This document shows positions 25,101 to 34,768 of a DNA stretch of 64,000 nt, piece by piece. This stretch comes from Trichoplax sp. H2 (lineage: Eukaryota; Placozoa; Uniplacotomia; Trichoplacea), in NCBI GenBank assembly GCA_003344405.1, contig NOWV01000252.1, positions 1-64,000 on the forward strand, given 5' to 3'. A program made the translations under genes and the position numbers. Each line of letters begins with the position of its first letter. The first letter of the stretch is position 1. The notes beneath the pieces are model-generated. The model was not told the DNA's origin, did no database searches, and saw nothing but the letters and a program-made list of their open reading frames with translations.

Positions 25101-28100
25101 AATCATCACTACTACATTCCTAGATAAGCTATTTTTTGACAGTATATTACGGCTTACTAGTGAAAGTTACACTGTAATGTACGGATATGCACTTTTAAAA
25201 GCTAAGGGGCAACTCAAAAATCTGTAAAGTCCATCATAAGCCTCAGATTTTACTCAAAATGCAACATTTGTTAACAGAGGATTAGAAAAGACAAATATCA
25301 GAAGACTTAGCGGTCCTGATATTTTCAATGGAAACCAAACGCTTGCCGAGCTGTAAGTTAAACTTGATCGTATAAGTATAAATTTGGGTCACTATTTTAG
25401 GGATAAACTATTAATCATTGTGTTACAGGGATTAGGTAAAAAATAAAATTTGTACTTTGCTGGGAAGCAATAATTCTAATAACCTGATACAATTACGTAA
25501 CTTTACCTAGAATTAAAATTTTGGATCGCAGTTACCTTAATATTAGTTTTATATAATTAGAATTGTACCAATAACTGTAGGCTTAGATAGAACGTTTGAA
25601 ATAATGAAATATTACATTTTTTACCATTTGTCTTCGGTGATAAAATTTTAGTTTAGAATGAAATTCACGGAGAGAAATCTACTTCTGATAATTAAAACGC
25701 TAGTTTTAAAATCTTTGTACATTACAGAAAACTATTTATGATGCGAATTGCAATAATAGTATATGCTCTCAAACATATAAAACGATGGCAACTTATACGA
25801 TATTCGATACAATACTATAGAATACAAATACAATATTTCTACATTTAAATTTACTTTTATTGTTTAGAGATTTATCATATAATCAAATAAGTGAAAATCC
25901 GAACCTGCAATTTTACGATTGCAAAACTTTGTAAGGCATACGCTAAATTTATTTTTCAAATAAATCTGCTTAATTAGAAATAAAATTTATAAATTTATAG
26001 CAATACTTTAGCAGCTGCAAATGAAATCTTAAATATGTATTAAATTGTCTAAAGTATTACCTACTAAAAGCTTGTCAATAAATTGAGCATCTATTTATTG
26101 AATGTCTCCTATTACTAACACTACGACTAACTAATAATAGGAAAATAACACATAACTACTTGCAAGAATCCCCTCCGCTCAATTTTAATGGTGTACCATC
26201 GCTAGAATCACTGTAAGTCAGCCTGTATCAGAATCGCAATTTAAACAATTATTTTACTAGAATTGGTAAATAAAATTGCCAATGAATATCAGTCATTTAG
26301 GTTGGAATAGATATCATACCATTGATGCAAATTTTTTTGTTACACTAAATCATCCAATAAAAATGCAAGAACTGTAAGTATAGAGATTCTAATTTATCCA
26401 CTGCCTAATGTAAATAATATTTAACTAGATAAGTTATACCTATAAATCATCGTAAGTTTTGCTATCTTTTAAATGATTCTTTAGAATCCTATTCTACAAC
26501 AATAAATCTACTAACATGAGCCATTGAACTTTATTAAAATATATTAACGTCAATATTCCAATTTCAGATTTCTACGTAATAATCGTTTGAATAGTGTTCA
26601 TGATCTGACTATGGCTAATTTAAAAAATCTCAGGAAACTGTAAGAGTACCTATTCACGTACAGACAATGAAACAATATAGAAATTTCTACAAATGTTTAG
26701 TTTCGTTCTTAGAAATTATTTATTCAAGTAAATTAAGAAATTGAAATTCTCTTGATTTTTATACGTATAGAGACTTACGTGGAAATCACCTAAAAGACTT
26801 GACCTTTTTGCAACCATTAATAAGTCTAAGTTTTCTGTAAGTCCGAGTAGATATAATTTAGATTAAATATTTCTATCCTAAATAGTTATGTAACAAATCC
26901 AAACCCTAGCCCGTTTACTTTAACAAGTAAATATTGTATGTGGCATTAATCTAAAACAATGTATAAATTAACATAAGACCAAATCTGATAGTCAATATAT
27001 AGCGTACTAGTAACAATACTATTGGATAATGTTGAAATTAAGGACTAGAAATAGAAGTCTATACAGTAGCTAAAATCATCACTTAATTTCACGCCAATCT
27101 TTACGATCATAGCGTACCTAGTTTCTATAGTTAGTTAACTGAAATAGCATTAATTCTCTAGTACCACAGAATTAAGTTCGGTAAAGGCTAATTGTACTTT
27201 ATCCATCACAGCCGACGGCTAATATCTATAATTCACTAATCGGTGATATTTTCTGATCGTTTAAGCTCGTTGCGAATTAACGATAATTATAAAATTTGCA
27301 GATTATCAACAGCTTTCAAAATTTCTATTTATTGAATCATTTCATGTTTTGAGAGCATATGAGGTCAATAATAACTGCTTAATTGATAATAGTAGCTCTA
27401 AATGTTTGGCTATTACTTCAGTTAGTGCAAGTTTCATATATATATTATTGATTATTTGAATTAATCTATTATTATTATTATTATAATCATCAAAGGGACA
27501 GAGAATCTCTGTTTTTTTAGTAACATTACTGCATGAATAAAGATAATTTCTCTGATTTATAAAGGAAGACGGTTTCTCTAATTTACGTGTTTTGGTATTT
27601 TTGCCGTTTACGAACTGACTAGGCATTTCGCCAATACAGTGAACTTCGTACACAAGCGTGTACAATATCATGTTACATCATCTAAATTAAGCCAGACTAA
27701 TAGGTTTTGTTAAGCAGTTAAAGTTTTAATGCATTACTGACGCTGCAATATTAGTAAAAAATCTCCAGAATAAGTCTAAATAATTTTATCTGAATAATCC
27801 TAACAAATATTATAATTTTTATAATTTTATTTTCATAATATTTACTGGGTGTAAGATAAGTTTTAGACCTTGACAATGTTGATAGTTGCGAAAAGATTCA
27901 CATGATCTATATACTGGTAAACGATTAAGTAAAAAAGGTAGCTTACAAATGATAAAAAATAATTAATTGCCTTAATAACGAAAACTTTATTTCAGAAATC
28001 TAGCCGGAAATGATATCCAAGTTTTGGACCTTAAAAATTTCAGAAATTTATCTCTACTCACTGAATTGTAAGCATATAAAAATTAAATTATACACCAGTC

Positions 28101-31100
28101 ATCAGCAGCTAATAGGTTCGTTATTCCCAAATTACAGAATTGATTTTAATCCGTAATTCTAGGTATCTTGGTAACAATAAAATCCAGTATTTAGAGGAAA
28201 ATTATTTTGCAAATACTAGATTAAACACTCTGTAAGATTCCTTCTAATATTTTATGTGTATAGGTCTATCAAAAATTTTAATAGTAAGTAACATCGAAAA
28301 CTAAATATCACACCTTATTTGTCTAGATATCTAGACAATAACCGAATTCGATCGGTAAAGAGTACCTTTGATGGAATAAGTTCCTTAACAAATCTGTAAG
28401 TTTTTATACTGTTTGAAACGGGCTGCGAGAACATACTTACTAATCGTAAACAGTGGATTATACTATGGCAATGCCTTTATGATAATCTATTACTATAATA
28501 ATGTTACAATCCTAACTAATGGATTCAAATCGAAAGTGACTTTTTCTACTCTGATACTTTTGTACAACAAATGCGTACTAGGTTTCTCCTATTTCTATAC
28601 TACAGTGGACAAAAACTTAAGAAATTATAGCTGCATTTTTATGTCTATATTAGATCCTTGGAGGGTAATCATATCGATTCATGGAATGCATTACGATTTA
28701 ATAATACCAAATTAATAAGCCTGTAAGAAATATAAGATTTCTTGTCATACGGTTTGTTACTGTAATTACCAAATTCCTACGGGAAAAGGAAAAAGTATTA
28801 GATAAATATACGTTAGCGAATAAGTCAACTTTTTTTATTTAGAAATATTCGTAATAATCGTCTATCCGCCATTGGAAATATGAAACACACCAAGATAAAA
28901 AACCTGTAAGCTATAGATTTCAGAAACTGTAACAAATATTATGCAAAAAAACTTAAGTGAACTTTTAAATTATTATTTTACCTCTAAACAGAGACATTGG
29001 AAACAATATTATTAGCAATCTTTCTTGCGAGGGGCTGTCACCTTTAAGTGTCTTGTTCGTAATATTTCTTATATAGTTTAATATCATATCATCAGTCCTA
29101 ACTTAAAAATCATGAATAGCAGTATTGAAAACTTTCAGCAAAAATATTTTAAATTATATATTTACACTACAGAAATCGATAAAAATGTACCCATACTTTT
29201 ACGTGCTATCCAAGAATATAAATTTTACTCTATTATAGTATCTTTGATAACAATAATATTTCCCACATCGAATCAAATTGCCAATTAATATTCGAAAGAT
29301 TAAGCCACATGTAAGTATTATTACTATGTTACTTAAAGTACTTTAATAAAAATTAATCATACTGGTCAGCAATACAGTTTTTGCATTCCCCTTACTTCCA
29401 GAAATGCAAGTTACAACAATTTGATAAAAAATGGTGTAGACATTGGTAAAAAGCTTTTGAATCACCTCCACACAATATATGAAATGTAAGTCCACATTAT
29501 CTCTGAAAATTTTAAGCAAAATTCCATTGGATCATCGCAAATTTATTTTTTGATAGAAACATAGCTGGAAATAACGTTAAGAAACTATCTACCGATATTG
29601 ATCCGTATTTTTTTCGAAGCCTGTAAGGATTCCATTTGCCATTACGTAAAACAATAAATTAAGATATCCATTCGGTAGCTATAACCTCTTTTGTGATCTG
29701 AATTAGAAATCCTTAACAGTAAATCTATCCCTATGCACACAACAAAAAATGGCAATGGATGATTACTACTATAAAATATTATCTATACTCCTATTAAATA
29801 CTTCTAGGGATATTAGTGACAATCCTATAAGACTGCAAAATATCAAAGGAATTCTGAGAAGACGAACAGTAATTTACATAACAGCATTGTAAGCTTTACA
29901 TCCTTTGCTTGACCTGAATAACGACATGAATAGTAGAATTTCCCATTTCTTGTACTTATGCTGGCAGTTGAAAAGACAGACTACTATGCCAAAATAGCTC
30001 TATGAATGCAAAATGTAGCTTAATTTTTAATTAGTTACTTTTATTAAAGCTATAAATAGTTGAATAAGCTTCACCCTTTTGAGTTGGCTGGCAATCAATT
30101 GCACCAAAATTCTACCACTTTAAAATTAGTAACGCATTCAATACTAAACATCAATAGTTTTGGCTATAAGACTAAAATATATCTATTAATTACTTTCGTA
30201 TTATAAATTTTAAAGTCCGAGTATCTTGAGACACTCCTTATTAACTACTACCTTCAAAATAATTGCATTTCAGCAAAATGAGAAATTGCGCAATTACTGA
30301 CATCCCTCAAAATGCTTTCCGCTTGTATTCATCTTTACAATATTTGTATGTTAATGCTTCATATACTTTATGCACTAGTTACAATAATTTATAATGCTAA
30401 ATTTTACATATATGCATGCTTATTGTATTCATTATATTGCGTGACAATAACAATAGAGATATCAGCAATAATAACCTAGGATCAATCGATATTGCAAACC
30501 TTGCTGCGGACAGTTACAAGAATCTCGAGGCGCTGTAAGTTCTCTATATTCCGAAATAGCTTACGCATTAGCTCTTGTTAAAAATTTCAAAATTCAACAA
30601 AGGAATTCTAGATAAGTTAAACTCCTGTTAAATTACCTACAATTAATCATTATGGTATACGCTGAATTAAACCTTAGAAATAATTTAATTATGAATTATT
30701 CCGTTTCGTTTATTTGAAAGCCATATTGCAGGAAATAGACTCTACAATCTAACATTCTCTACAGAGCTACAGCTTTATGCGTTGAAGAGTCTGTAAGTGT
30801 CAAAAATTAACATGATTCATAATTTAATGGCAAATGAATCAGTATTTAATTACTTAAATGATTTAGTGTAGTTTATGCTTTAGTTTTCCATAGGTAAGAT
30901 GCTTAGAATGCTTCTGTGACGGTGTTATATACTGTATTAGAGTAGAAATATCTATGTTAGGATAATTTTGTTAGCCTATCCTTATTTAGTTAACTTCTAA
31001 TTTTTACATACTGTGTTTTAATATAGCACTGACTTTATATGACAGTGACATATATACATATACTAAATTAATAGTTATATTAGGGAATACGAGGTATCTA

Positions 31101-33223
31101 CTTACAGCTCGAATCATTGTGATTGTAACTTACTTATGGTAGATTGTAAATTATCGTAGAAATATTCCGTGATAGGACATATCGTAATCTGACTATTCAG
31201 TATTAGCCATTAGATATCTCTGTTCGTAAATACTGTGATCTACATTCGAGAGCAGTAGCTAAAATTAATGTCTAATTCAGTGAATGATACTAAAGTTAAT
31301 CGTATTAACTATGACTCATGAACTGTTGAAGAAGAGTATATAAACACAATATATCGTGTAATAAGTTAATTTTTGAAACGTAGTGTTTAACGTAAAATAC
31401 GAGGCGTGTAAGTCTTTGTGTAGTCTTCTAGTAGAGCAAAAGTGTTCCAGATAGTGCAGAAATCGTTGCTTGATACGTGGTTCAAAGAATTGACTTATTG
31501 ATCGTACATTACGTTATCTTATTGCAAAGCTGTTTTGAGACAGCTGCTTATATATGGTACTAAATTATTATAATCTTCAACTATCGCTTTTAGAAATATT
31601 TCGAATAACAAAATTTCCAATATTTGTGAACAAAAACTAGGAACTTATTTTCCATTCATCGAAACTTTGTAATAAATTAAAAGCTAATAAATAAATTGCC
31701 GATTTTTAATACCGGTAATATTTCTGACCGTCTCTGATTTTTTCGTGGTAGGGATATTAGAAATAATGAGATAATCGTTATTCATAACCGGTGTTTTAGA
31801 GGTTTACTGAGAATAAAATTTTTGTAAGCACTCTTATTACAAATTATACGTTAACAAATATTTTCTTATTTTTACGCAGCAAATTAAAATAAAACATGTA
31901 GACTCGAAGTTACTCTATTATCTTGCATGTTAACATAATTAACACTATTGCTATTTTAGATACGTACAAGGTAATAGCTTAGCTTTCGTTACACAGACAT
32001 CCTTTTTTGGACCACCCGATCTATCTACGGTGTAAGTTCAATTTAATATTCAATCAGTTTAAATAGACATAAGCACTACTAATATCAACTAAGCTTGGCA
32101 TACAAGCAATCAAAAAATTCGATATTATTGTTTTAGGCTATCTGGGCGAGATTATCTTTGTTGTATGGTTCCTGGTAAAGTTAAGACTTGCCAACCAAGT
32201 ATGTTTGCCGATACCCTTTCGTCTTGCAGTTATTTATTAGCTCATGCATCTCTGGATGCTTTTGTTTGGATAGTTGGATCGTTAGCTTTAATTGGGAACA
32301 TTATAGTTTTATTACAAAATCACTATTCAAAGTCAATCAAGAGCAATCTAGTACCAACGTTCCTCATAAGTAATCTAGCAATATCAGATCTTATTATGTC
32401 TATTTATCTATTAACTATTGGGATAGCAAATTTAATTTATTCTGATGGTGATTTTGGATTACATTCCGAAAATTGGCTATCGAATCCTGGTTGTCATATC
32501 GCTTGCCTTCTAGTAATAATATCAACATTAATGTCGGTTCTTATTATGGCTATCATTAGTGTTGATAGATTTATTTGCATTGCTTATCCTTTCTCTACCG
32601 CTAATTTATCTCTGAAAGTTGCTAGAATCACTCTTGGACTGGTATGGCTAATAATTATCTCGTTCTCTAGCATTCCAGTTATGTTTAGTATAAATCAGCC
32701 GGGACATCTTAGGATCTACGCCTATAATAGTATGTGCATGCCAAATAATTATCGCGGTATATTTAATGCGACATGGATGATTTCATATTTGTCAATAACA
32801 GTTATAGTGTGGATAATAATGATTGCCTTATATACTCGCATCTTCATGGCAGTACAACAAAGTAGTAAGGGAATACGAAAGTCATCTCTAAACGATAACA
32901 AAATATTGGCGATACGTTTGTCGTTAATATTAATAAGTGATTTAATTTCTTGGCTACCGTATCTTTATATTACTATTTCTGGGCTCATACTAGAAGGCAA
33001 AGTTGACACAATTACATTACAATTTATTGCTACATTTACGCTGCCTCTAAATTCTGCTATAAATCCTTTCCTCTACACTTTGACTAGCATTAAAGTACTC
33101 AAAAGAACTTTTTTATCCAAAAAGACCAAGCCATCAAAATCGGCATTCTCATCACAAGCTGTAACTAAATCTAGCGTGCTTTCAATGCAACTTGTTACGT
33201 TTGTCAATACTGTAGAAGACTAG
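7095..33223 (+). CDS. Giant LGR-type (relaxin/glycoprotein-hormone receptor-like) GPCR with 43 LRR exons; 46 exons, ~1,449 aa
   Basis: This gene is reconstructed by reading splice sites. The exons are a signal-peptide exon 7095-7167, an LRRNT exon 7441-7558, 43 LRR exons listed in the block entries, and a hinge + 7TM exon 32137-33223. Every intron after exon 2 is phase 2, every LRR exon has a length divisible by three, and no exon contains a stop in frame. The total is 4,350 nt. The 7TM part has LGR hallmarks: a Cys-rich hinge before TM1, DRF in place of DRY, a TM6 with SDLISWLPY, and NSAINPFLYTL in TM7. By family knowledge it would sit in the plasma membrane, bind a peptide or cystine-knot ligand through its LRRs and signal through G proteins; the ligand is unknown. 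Vertebrate LGRs have roughly 10-17 LRRs, so this ectodomain is exceptionally long. The sequence at 8564-10309 is treated as an alternative haplotype and left out of the model. Division into two genes is possible but not required by any stop or phase clash. Confidence 0.8.
7441..7558 (+). CDS. LGR exon 2: LRR N-terminal cap (LRRNT)
   Basis: The exon lies between a TTTTAG acceptor and a GTAAGG donor at 7559, phase 1 in and phase 2 out. The peptide has the LRRNT cysteine pattern C-x3-C-x-C-x6-C (CSEYCQCAKIRIVCDDRR) followed by TQVPHQNASVKGISSL, the usual proline turn leading into the first LRR. The second copy at 8945-9062 changes one of these cysteines. Confidence 0.75.
7775..16286 (+). CDS. 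LGR LRR exons 3-9 (block 1, seven 72-nt exons)
   Basis: The exons are 7775-7846, 10793-10864, 11033-11104, 13140-13211, 13627-13698, 15557-15628 and 16215-16286. All are exactly 72 nt, begin after an AG acceptor, end with -TT or -CT before GTAAGT, and encode one 24-residue LRR. An example is LSNNLIAYIAPNTFHKL in 13627-13698. The introns hold family A, B and D transposons and all three assembly gaps, which explains the long spacing. The copy of the first LRR exon at 9277-9348 belongs to the duplicated haplotype. Confidence 0.78.
8544..8563. other. Assembly gap (20 N)
   Basis: Twenty Ns. Both flanks carry the same locus, so the gap probably hides an overlap rather than missing sequence. Confidence 0.95.
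8564..10309. other. Alternative-haplotype contig with second copies of LGR exons 1-3
   Basis: It contains copies of the signal-peptide exon (8598-8670), the LRRNT exon (8945-9062) and the first LRR exon (9277-9348), with splice sites kept. Differences from 7061-8420 are mainly scattered substitutions and single-base indels. At 9924 the alignment stops and a family D element begins, absent from both other copies of the locus. The LRRNT copy reads CSEHYQCAK, losing one cysteine of the cap. Because it is flanked by two gaps, an allelic contig is the simplest reading. A true tandem duplication is the alternative. Confidence 0.72.
9924..10309 (+). mobile_element. Family D element, truncated by gap; haplotype-specific insertion
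   Basis: The sequence starts near TGTGATGTTTCGGAAGATTG directly after a point (CATATACT) where the other two copies of the locus continue with TAACTTCC. The motifs CGGAAGATTG, TCGAATAG, AGGTAAAG and GCAGAACTAA recur in the same order in the interrupted copy at 11340-12195. It is noncoding, and its right end is lost in the gap. Confidence 0.6.
10310..10329. other. Assembly gap (20 N)
   Basis: Twenty Ns. The sequence resumes at 10330 with a third copy of the segment at 8224-8543 and then continues into unique receptor sequence. Confidence 0.95.
11340..12195 (+). mobile_element. Family D element interrupted by a family B insertion
   Basis: The left part (TACTTCGGAAGATTG to ATCGAATAGTGCG) and the right part (AGAATAGGTAAAGTGTGG, GCAGAACTAATAACGAG) follow the order of the uninterrupted copy at 9924-10309. 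They are split by family B sequence at about 11511-12020. Another B copy follows at once at 12196. The cluster lies inside an intron of the LGR gene. Confidence 0.5.
11511..12020 (+). mobile_element. Family B repeat, copy 2, with 67-codon hydrophobic ORF
   Basis: The right end is ATCACAATA, the inverse of the TATTGTGAT end of the copy at 16410. Inside, 11624-11827 is open for 67 codons. It encodes a hydrophobic peptide with FVAFAATIR, LFLVTLFYC and a final SQSTMN, closely resembling the frame at 16608-16817. Whether this is translated is unknown; the likeness may simply reflect DNA-level relatedness. Confidence 0.55.
12196..12690 (+). mobile_element. Family B repeat, copy 3, decayed
   Basis: It starts TGATCACAAAATATC and continues collinear with copy 2 (TAGAAAATTAGAAC, CTTCTAGGAAAAACTAAT, TGTATTTTACAC). 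The hydrophobic frame is broken by stops. The right end is truncated near 12690. Confidence 0.5.
13820..14475 (-). mobile_element. Family A hairpin-ended non-autonomous transposon, copy 2
   Basis: GCTAC occurs directly outside both ends (13815-13819 and 14476-14480), a clean 5-bp target duplication. The left end is TGTTACAAAACAGC followed by TTTGCAACAAG, and the right end TATAACACGGTAATA. Its interior matches 34092-34768 and 57070-57703 in inverse orientation over almost its whole length. It lies in an intron of the LGR gene and encodes nothing recognisable. Confidence 0.75.
14826..14845. other. Assembly gap (20 N)
   Basis: Twenty Ns. 14300-14825 is repeated on the other side as 14846-15315, so this is probably an unmerged contig overlap. 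Confidence 0.95.
14846..15315. other. Alternative-haplotype copy of 14300-14825
   Basis: It repeats the right end of family A copy 2 and its flank with scattered substitutions and one deletion of about 55 nt, relative to 14587-14641. After 15315 the sequence is unique and leads to the LRR exon at 15557. Confidence 0.75.
16410..16967 (-). mobile_element. Family B repeat, copy 4, with 69-codon hydrophobic ORF
   Basis: It is bounded by TATTGTGAT on the left and ATCACAATA on the right, matching inverted ends. The minus-strand frame 16608-16817 is open for 69 codons, with VVFAATIS, LILVTIFYS and TTQSTMN. This is the same order of blocks as in copy 2. It lies between LRR exons at 16215 and 17512. 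Confidence 0.62.
17512..22796 (+). CDS. LGR LRR exons 10-20 (block 2, eleven exons)
   Basis: The exons are 17512-17583, 18312-18383, 19001-19072, 19388-19459, 20547-20618, 21053-21124, 21312-21383, 21536-21607, 22023-22094, 22365-22436 and 22731-22796. Ten are 72 nt and the last is 66 nt. Each encodes one LRR, for example LSYNNMQDIAPRSFCTL in 21312-21383. Most carry a Cys in the second half of the repeat (FC, NCL, SCL). Donors are GTAAGT, GTAAGC or GTAAGA, except GTATGT at 22437. Confidence 0.8.
19862..20294 (-). mobile_element. Family A hairpin-ended transposon, copy 3 (short)
   Basis: GGTAG flanks both sides (19857-19861 and 20295-20299), a 5-bp target duplication. The left terminus is a near-palindrome, GTCACAAA..TTCGTGAC. 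The right terminus is a perfect one, TCACGGTA-GTTCG-TACCGTGA. It is 433 bp, shorter than other copies through internal loss, and sits in an LGR intron. Confidence 0.75.
20987..21022. repeat. Short tandem repeat (ATTAATTCGTTC unit)
   Basis: About three head-to-tail copies of a 12-nt unit lie some 30 nt upstream of the acceptor of LRR exon 21053-21124. It is a minor intronic repeat. Confidence 0.5.
23492..26836 (+). CDS. LGR LRR exons 21-30 (block 3, ten exons, variable length)
   Basis: The exons are 23492-23563, 24166-24237, 24535-24606, 25143-25223 (81 nt), 25278-25352 (75 nt), 25868-25930 (63 nt), 26141-26212, 26311-26373 (63 nt), 26568-26639 and 26771-26836 (66 nt). All are phase 2 in and out and free of stops. 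An example is LRNNRLNSVHDLTMANL in 26568-26639. The donor after 23563 is a weaker GTAGGG, and that after 25223 is GTAAAG. The intron 25224-25277 is only 54 nt. Confidence 0.74.
27467..27486. repeat. ATT microsatellite
   Basis: About six ATT units in the long intron between LRR exons 26771-26836 and 27996-28067. The overlapping 109-codon minus-strand open frame (27342-27671) gains its Asn run from this repeat and shows no domain. Confidence 0.5.
27996..32031 (+). CDS. LGR LRR exons 31-45 (block 4, fifteen exons, variable length)
   Basis: The exons are 27996-28067, 28163-28231, 28327-28395, 28654-28722, 28843-28905, 28992-29054, 29239-29310, 29402-29485, 29557-29622, 29808-29888, 30274-30345, 30457-30534, 30721-30792, 31752-31823 and 31960-32031. 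Lengths range from 63 to 84 nt in steps of three. Examples are YLDNNRIRSVKSTFDGI in 28327-28395 and DISNNNLGSIDIANLAA in 30457-30534. The donor after 29054 is GTTCGT, and after 30345 GTATGT. The long intron before 31752 contains family A copy 4. The last LRR exon joins the hinge exon through a split Val codon. Confidence 0.76.
30915..31542 (+). mobile_element. Family A hairpin-ended transposon, copy 4 (diverged)
   Basis: The left end TGTGACGGTGTTATATACTG and right end TTGCAAAGCTGTTTTGAGACA correspond to the family A termini. Flanks are GCTTC and GCTGC, a decayed 5-bp duplication. Inner landmarks such as AGTGTTTAACGTAAAATACG, GTGATTGTAACTTACTTATGG and CATTACGTTATCTT keep the family order. It lies in the intron before LRR exon 31752-31823. 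Confidence 0.68.
32137..33223 (+). CDS. LGR exon 46: hinge and seven-transmembrane domain
   Basis: After TTTTAG the frame reads LSGRDYLCCMVPGKVKTC and continues without a break into the long open frame, so the ATG at 32165 is internal. The hinge ends with SSCSYLLAHASLDAFVW, as in relaxin/LGR receptors. Then come TM1 with the GN motif (LALIGN), TM2 SNLAISDLI, TM3 ending ISVDRFICIAYPF, TM6 ISDLISWLPY and TM7 NSAINPFLYTL. The Cys before TM3 (NPGCHIAC) and one in extracellular loop 2 (SMCMP) can form the conserved disulfide. A Ser/Lys-rich tail of about 40 residues ends at TAG 33221-33223. Confidence 0.93.
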
Positions 33224-34091
33224 CGATACAAAAAATATTTAAAATTGCAGTAAATTTAAATGTATTACAATTGATATAAAGCTATTGTCAGCATTACTGG
33301 CAATTATTTACAGTATTTACTGAAGGAAGACTATTATCGAAGCAGACCATGCCATCACATTTTGCTTTTTATCACGAGCTGCTGCTAAATCTTGCCTACT
33401 TTTAAAGGAAGTTATCGCCTCTTTTAATGCTATAGAAGACTAGTAATATAAAATATTTAGAATAAATATGAATACATTCCATCTGATAATATTTGTTCTT
33501 ACATTTTATGCAAACTGATTGTCAGCAGTACTGGCAGTTAAAATATTTATAAATGAATTTGCAGATGCAAAAATTAATTTTTGGAGCTAAATCGTCTTCC
33601 AAAATACTTCAATTTGCCAGCACGTTAATTTATGCTTGCATTCCTAAATTACACTTACAACTGTATGCAGTAAAGCACTTTTAGATATAGTTGAAGATTT
33701 TTAAAGCATGCAGACAATTTTAATTCATATATTTCAAATATATATAATTAAGTTGCGAACGGCTACTTTGTCTACTGCCTGATCATTTTATGGATTTGTA
33801 GCTCATAACTAAGTACTATTGTAGATATCGTTATTATTATTTACTAGTAAAAGCTTGTAAATGTTTCTATTATGCATTTCATCATTCATAATGTTTGTGA
33901 TAGATAGTGACGATATGGACGTCTAATAAAAGATTCCAGCTAGTAAAAACACTTATGCAATCGATGAAACAAATATCTTTTAAGTTTGAGTCATCTGTGA
34001 AGGAAGTAGAGATGATGGTGCTTATTTCAATAAAAGACTTTCAATAATCGTAATCATAACACTCTATAAACGTACTGAAATTATAAGTATT
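33224..34091 (+). other. 3' flank of LGR gene with duplicated receptor tail and polyadenylation signal
   Basis: 33105-33310 (end of the coding region, stop and early 3'UTR) is repeated in decayed form at about 33325-33545. Shared blocks are ACCAAGCCATCA against ACCATGCCATCA, ATCACAAGCTG against ATCACGAGCTG, TGTAGAAGACTAG against TATAGAAGACTAG, and TTGTCAGCATTACTGGCA against TTGTCAGCAGTACTGGCA. The second copy carries AATAAA at 33461-33466, a plausible poly(A) signal. Nothing is supported in 33560-34091. Confidence 0.6.
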
Positions 34092-34768
34092 TGTTACAGT
34101 GTTATACACTGTAATATCGAGATTATAGTAGAAACATCTACGTTAGGATAATTTTGTTGATTTACCCTTATATACAAGGTATAAAGTTACTGAACCTCTG
34201 ACAGGTCTAAGTACACGGTAAAAAGTTACTGAACCTCTGACCGGTCTATCAAATGGTAATACTATCTGTTAAATGAGCACATTATCGTTAACCGTCAGCA
34301 AAGCGACGGGAGTTTGCACTAGTCTTCTTATAATTCAAATCACTGTGATTATAATTTACTTATGGTGCATTGTAGATTATCGTAGGAATGTTCCGTGATA
34401 GGACATATTGTAATCCGACAATTTTGTATTTGTCATTCGATGTCTATGTTCGTAAATACTGTTGTCTTCATTAAGTAGCAGTAGATAAAATCAGCTTGTG
34501 ATTCATTATCAGGTTTCACCGTTGATATTACTAACTAGGATGTCTTTGCTATTGTAAAAGAGTATATAAATGTGATAAATCGTATGATAAAGTTAGTTCT
34601 TATGATTAGTGTTTAACGTAAGATACGAGGTGTCCAAGTCTTTTTGTAGTCTACTAGTATGGGAAAAGTGTTCCTGAAATAGTAGATACTGCTCCCTGAT
34701 ACGTGGTTCAGGGAATCGACTGATTGACCGTGCATTACGCTATCTTGTTGCAAAGCTGTTTTGTAACA
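34092..34768 (+). mobile_element. Family A hairpin-ended transposon, copy 5, with repeat C inside
   Basis: It starts TGTTACAGTGTTATACACTGTAA and ends TTGCAAAGCTGTTTTGTAACA. Close matches run through 57070-57703 and inversely 13820-14475. About 110 nt of the family interior, present in copies 2 and 6, is missing and replaced by repeat C at 34175-34323. Confidence 0.75.
34175..34323 (+). repeat. Repeat C, copy 2, nested in family A
   Basis: It contains AAAGTTACTGAACCTCTGAC twice in direct succession, then AACTATCTGTTAAATGAGC-like sequence and GCAAAGCGACGGGAGTTTGC, ending ACTAGT. Family A sequence continues on both sides. Confidence 0.65.

Noticed and set aside
27342-27671. 109-codon minus-strand open frame
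   Set aside because: No domain, composition driven by an ATT microsatellite, antisense in a receptor intron.
28413-28715. 100-codon plus-strand open frame
   Set aside because: It overlaps LRR exon 28654-28722 in another frame and shows no domain; it is a shadow of intron plus exon.
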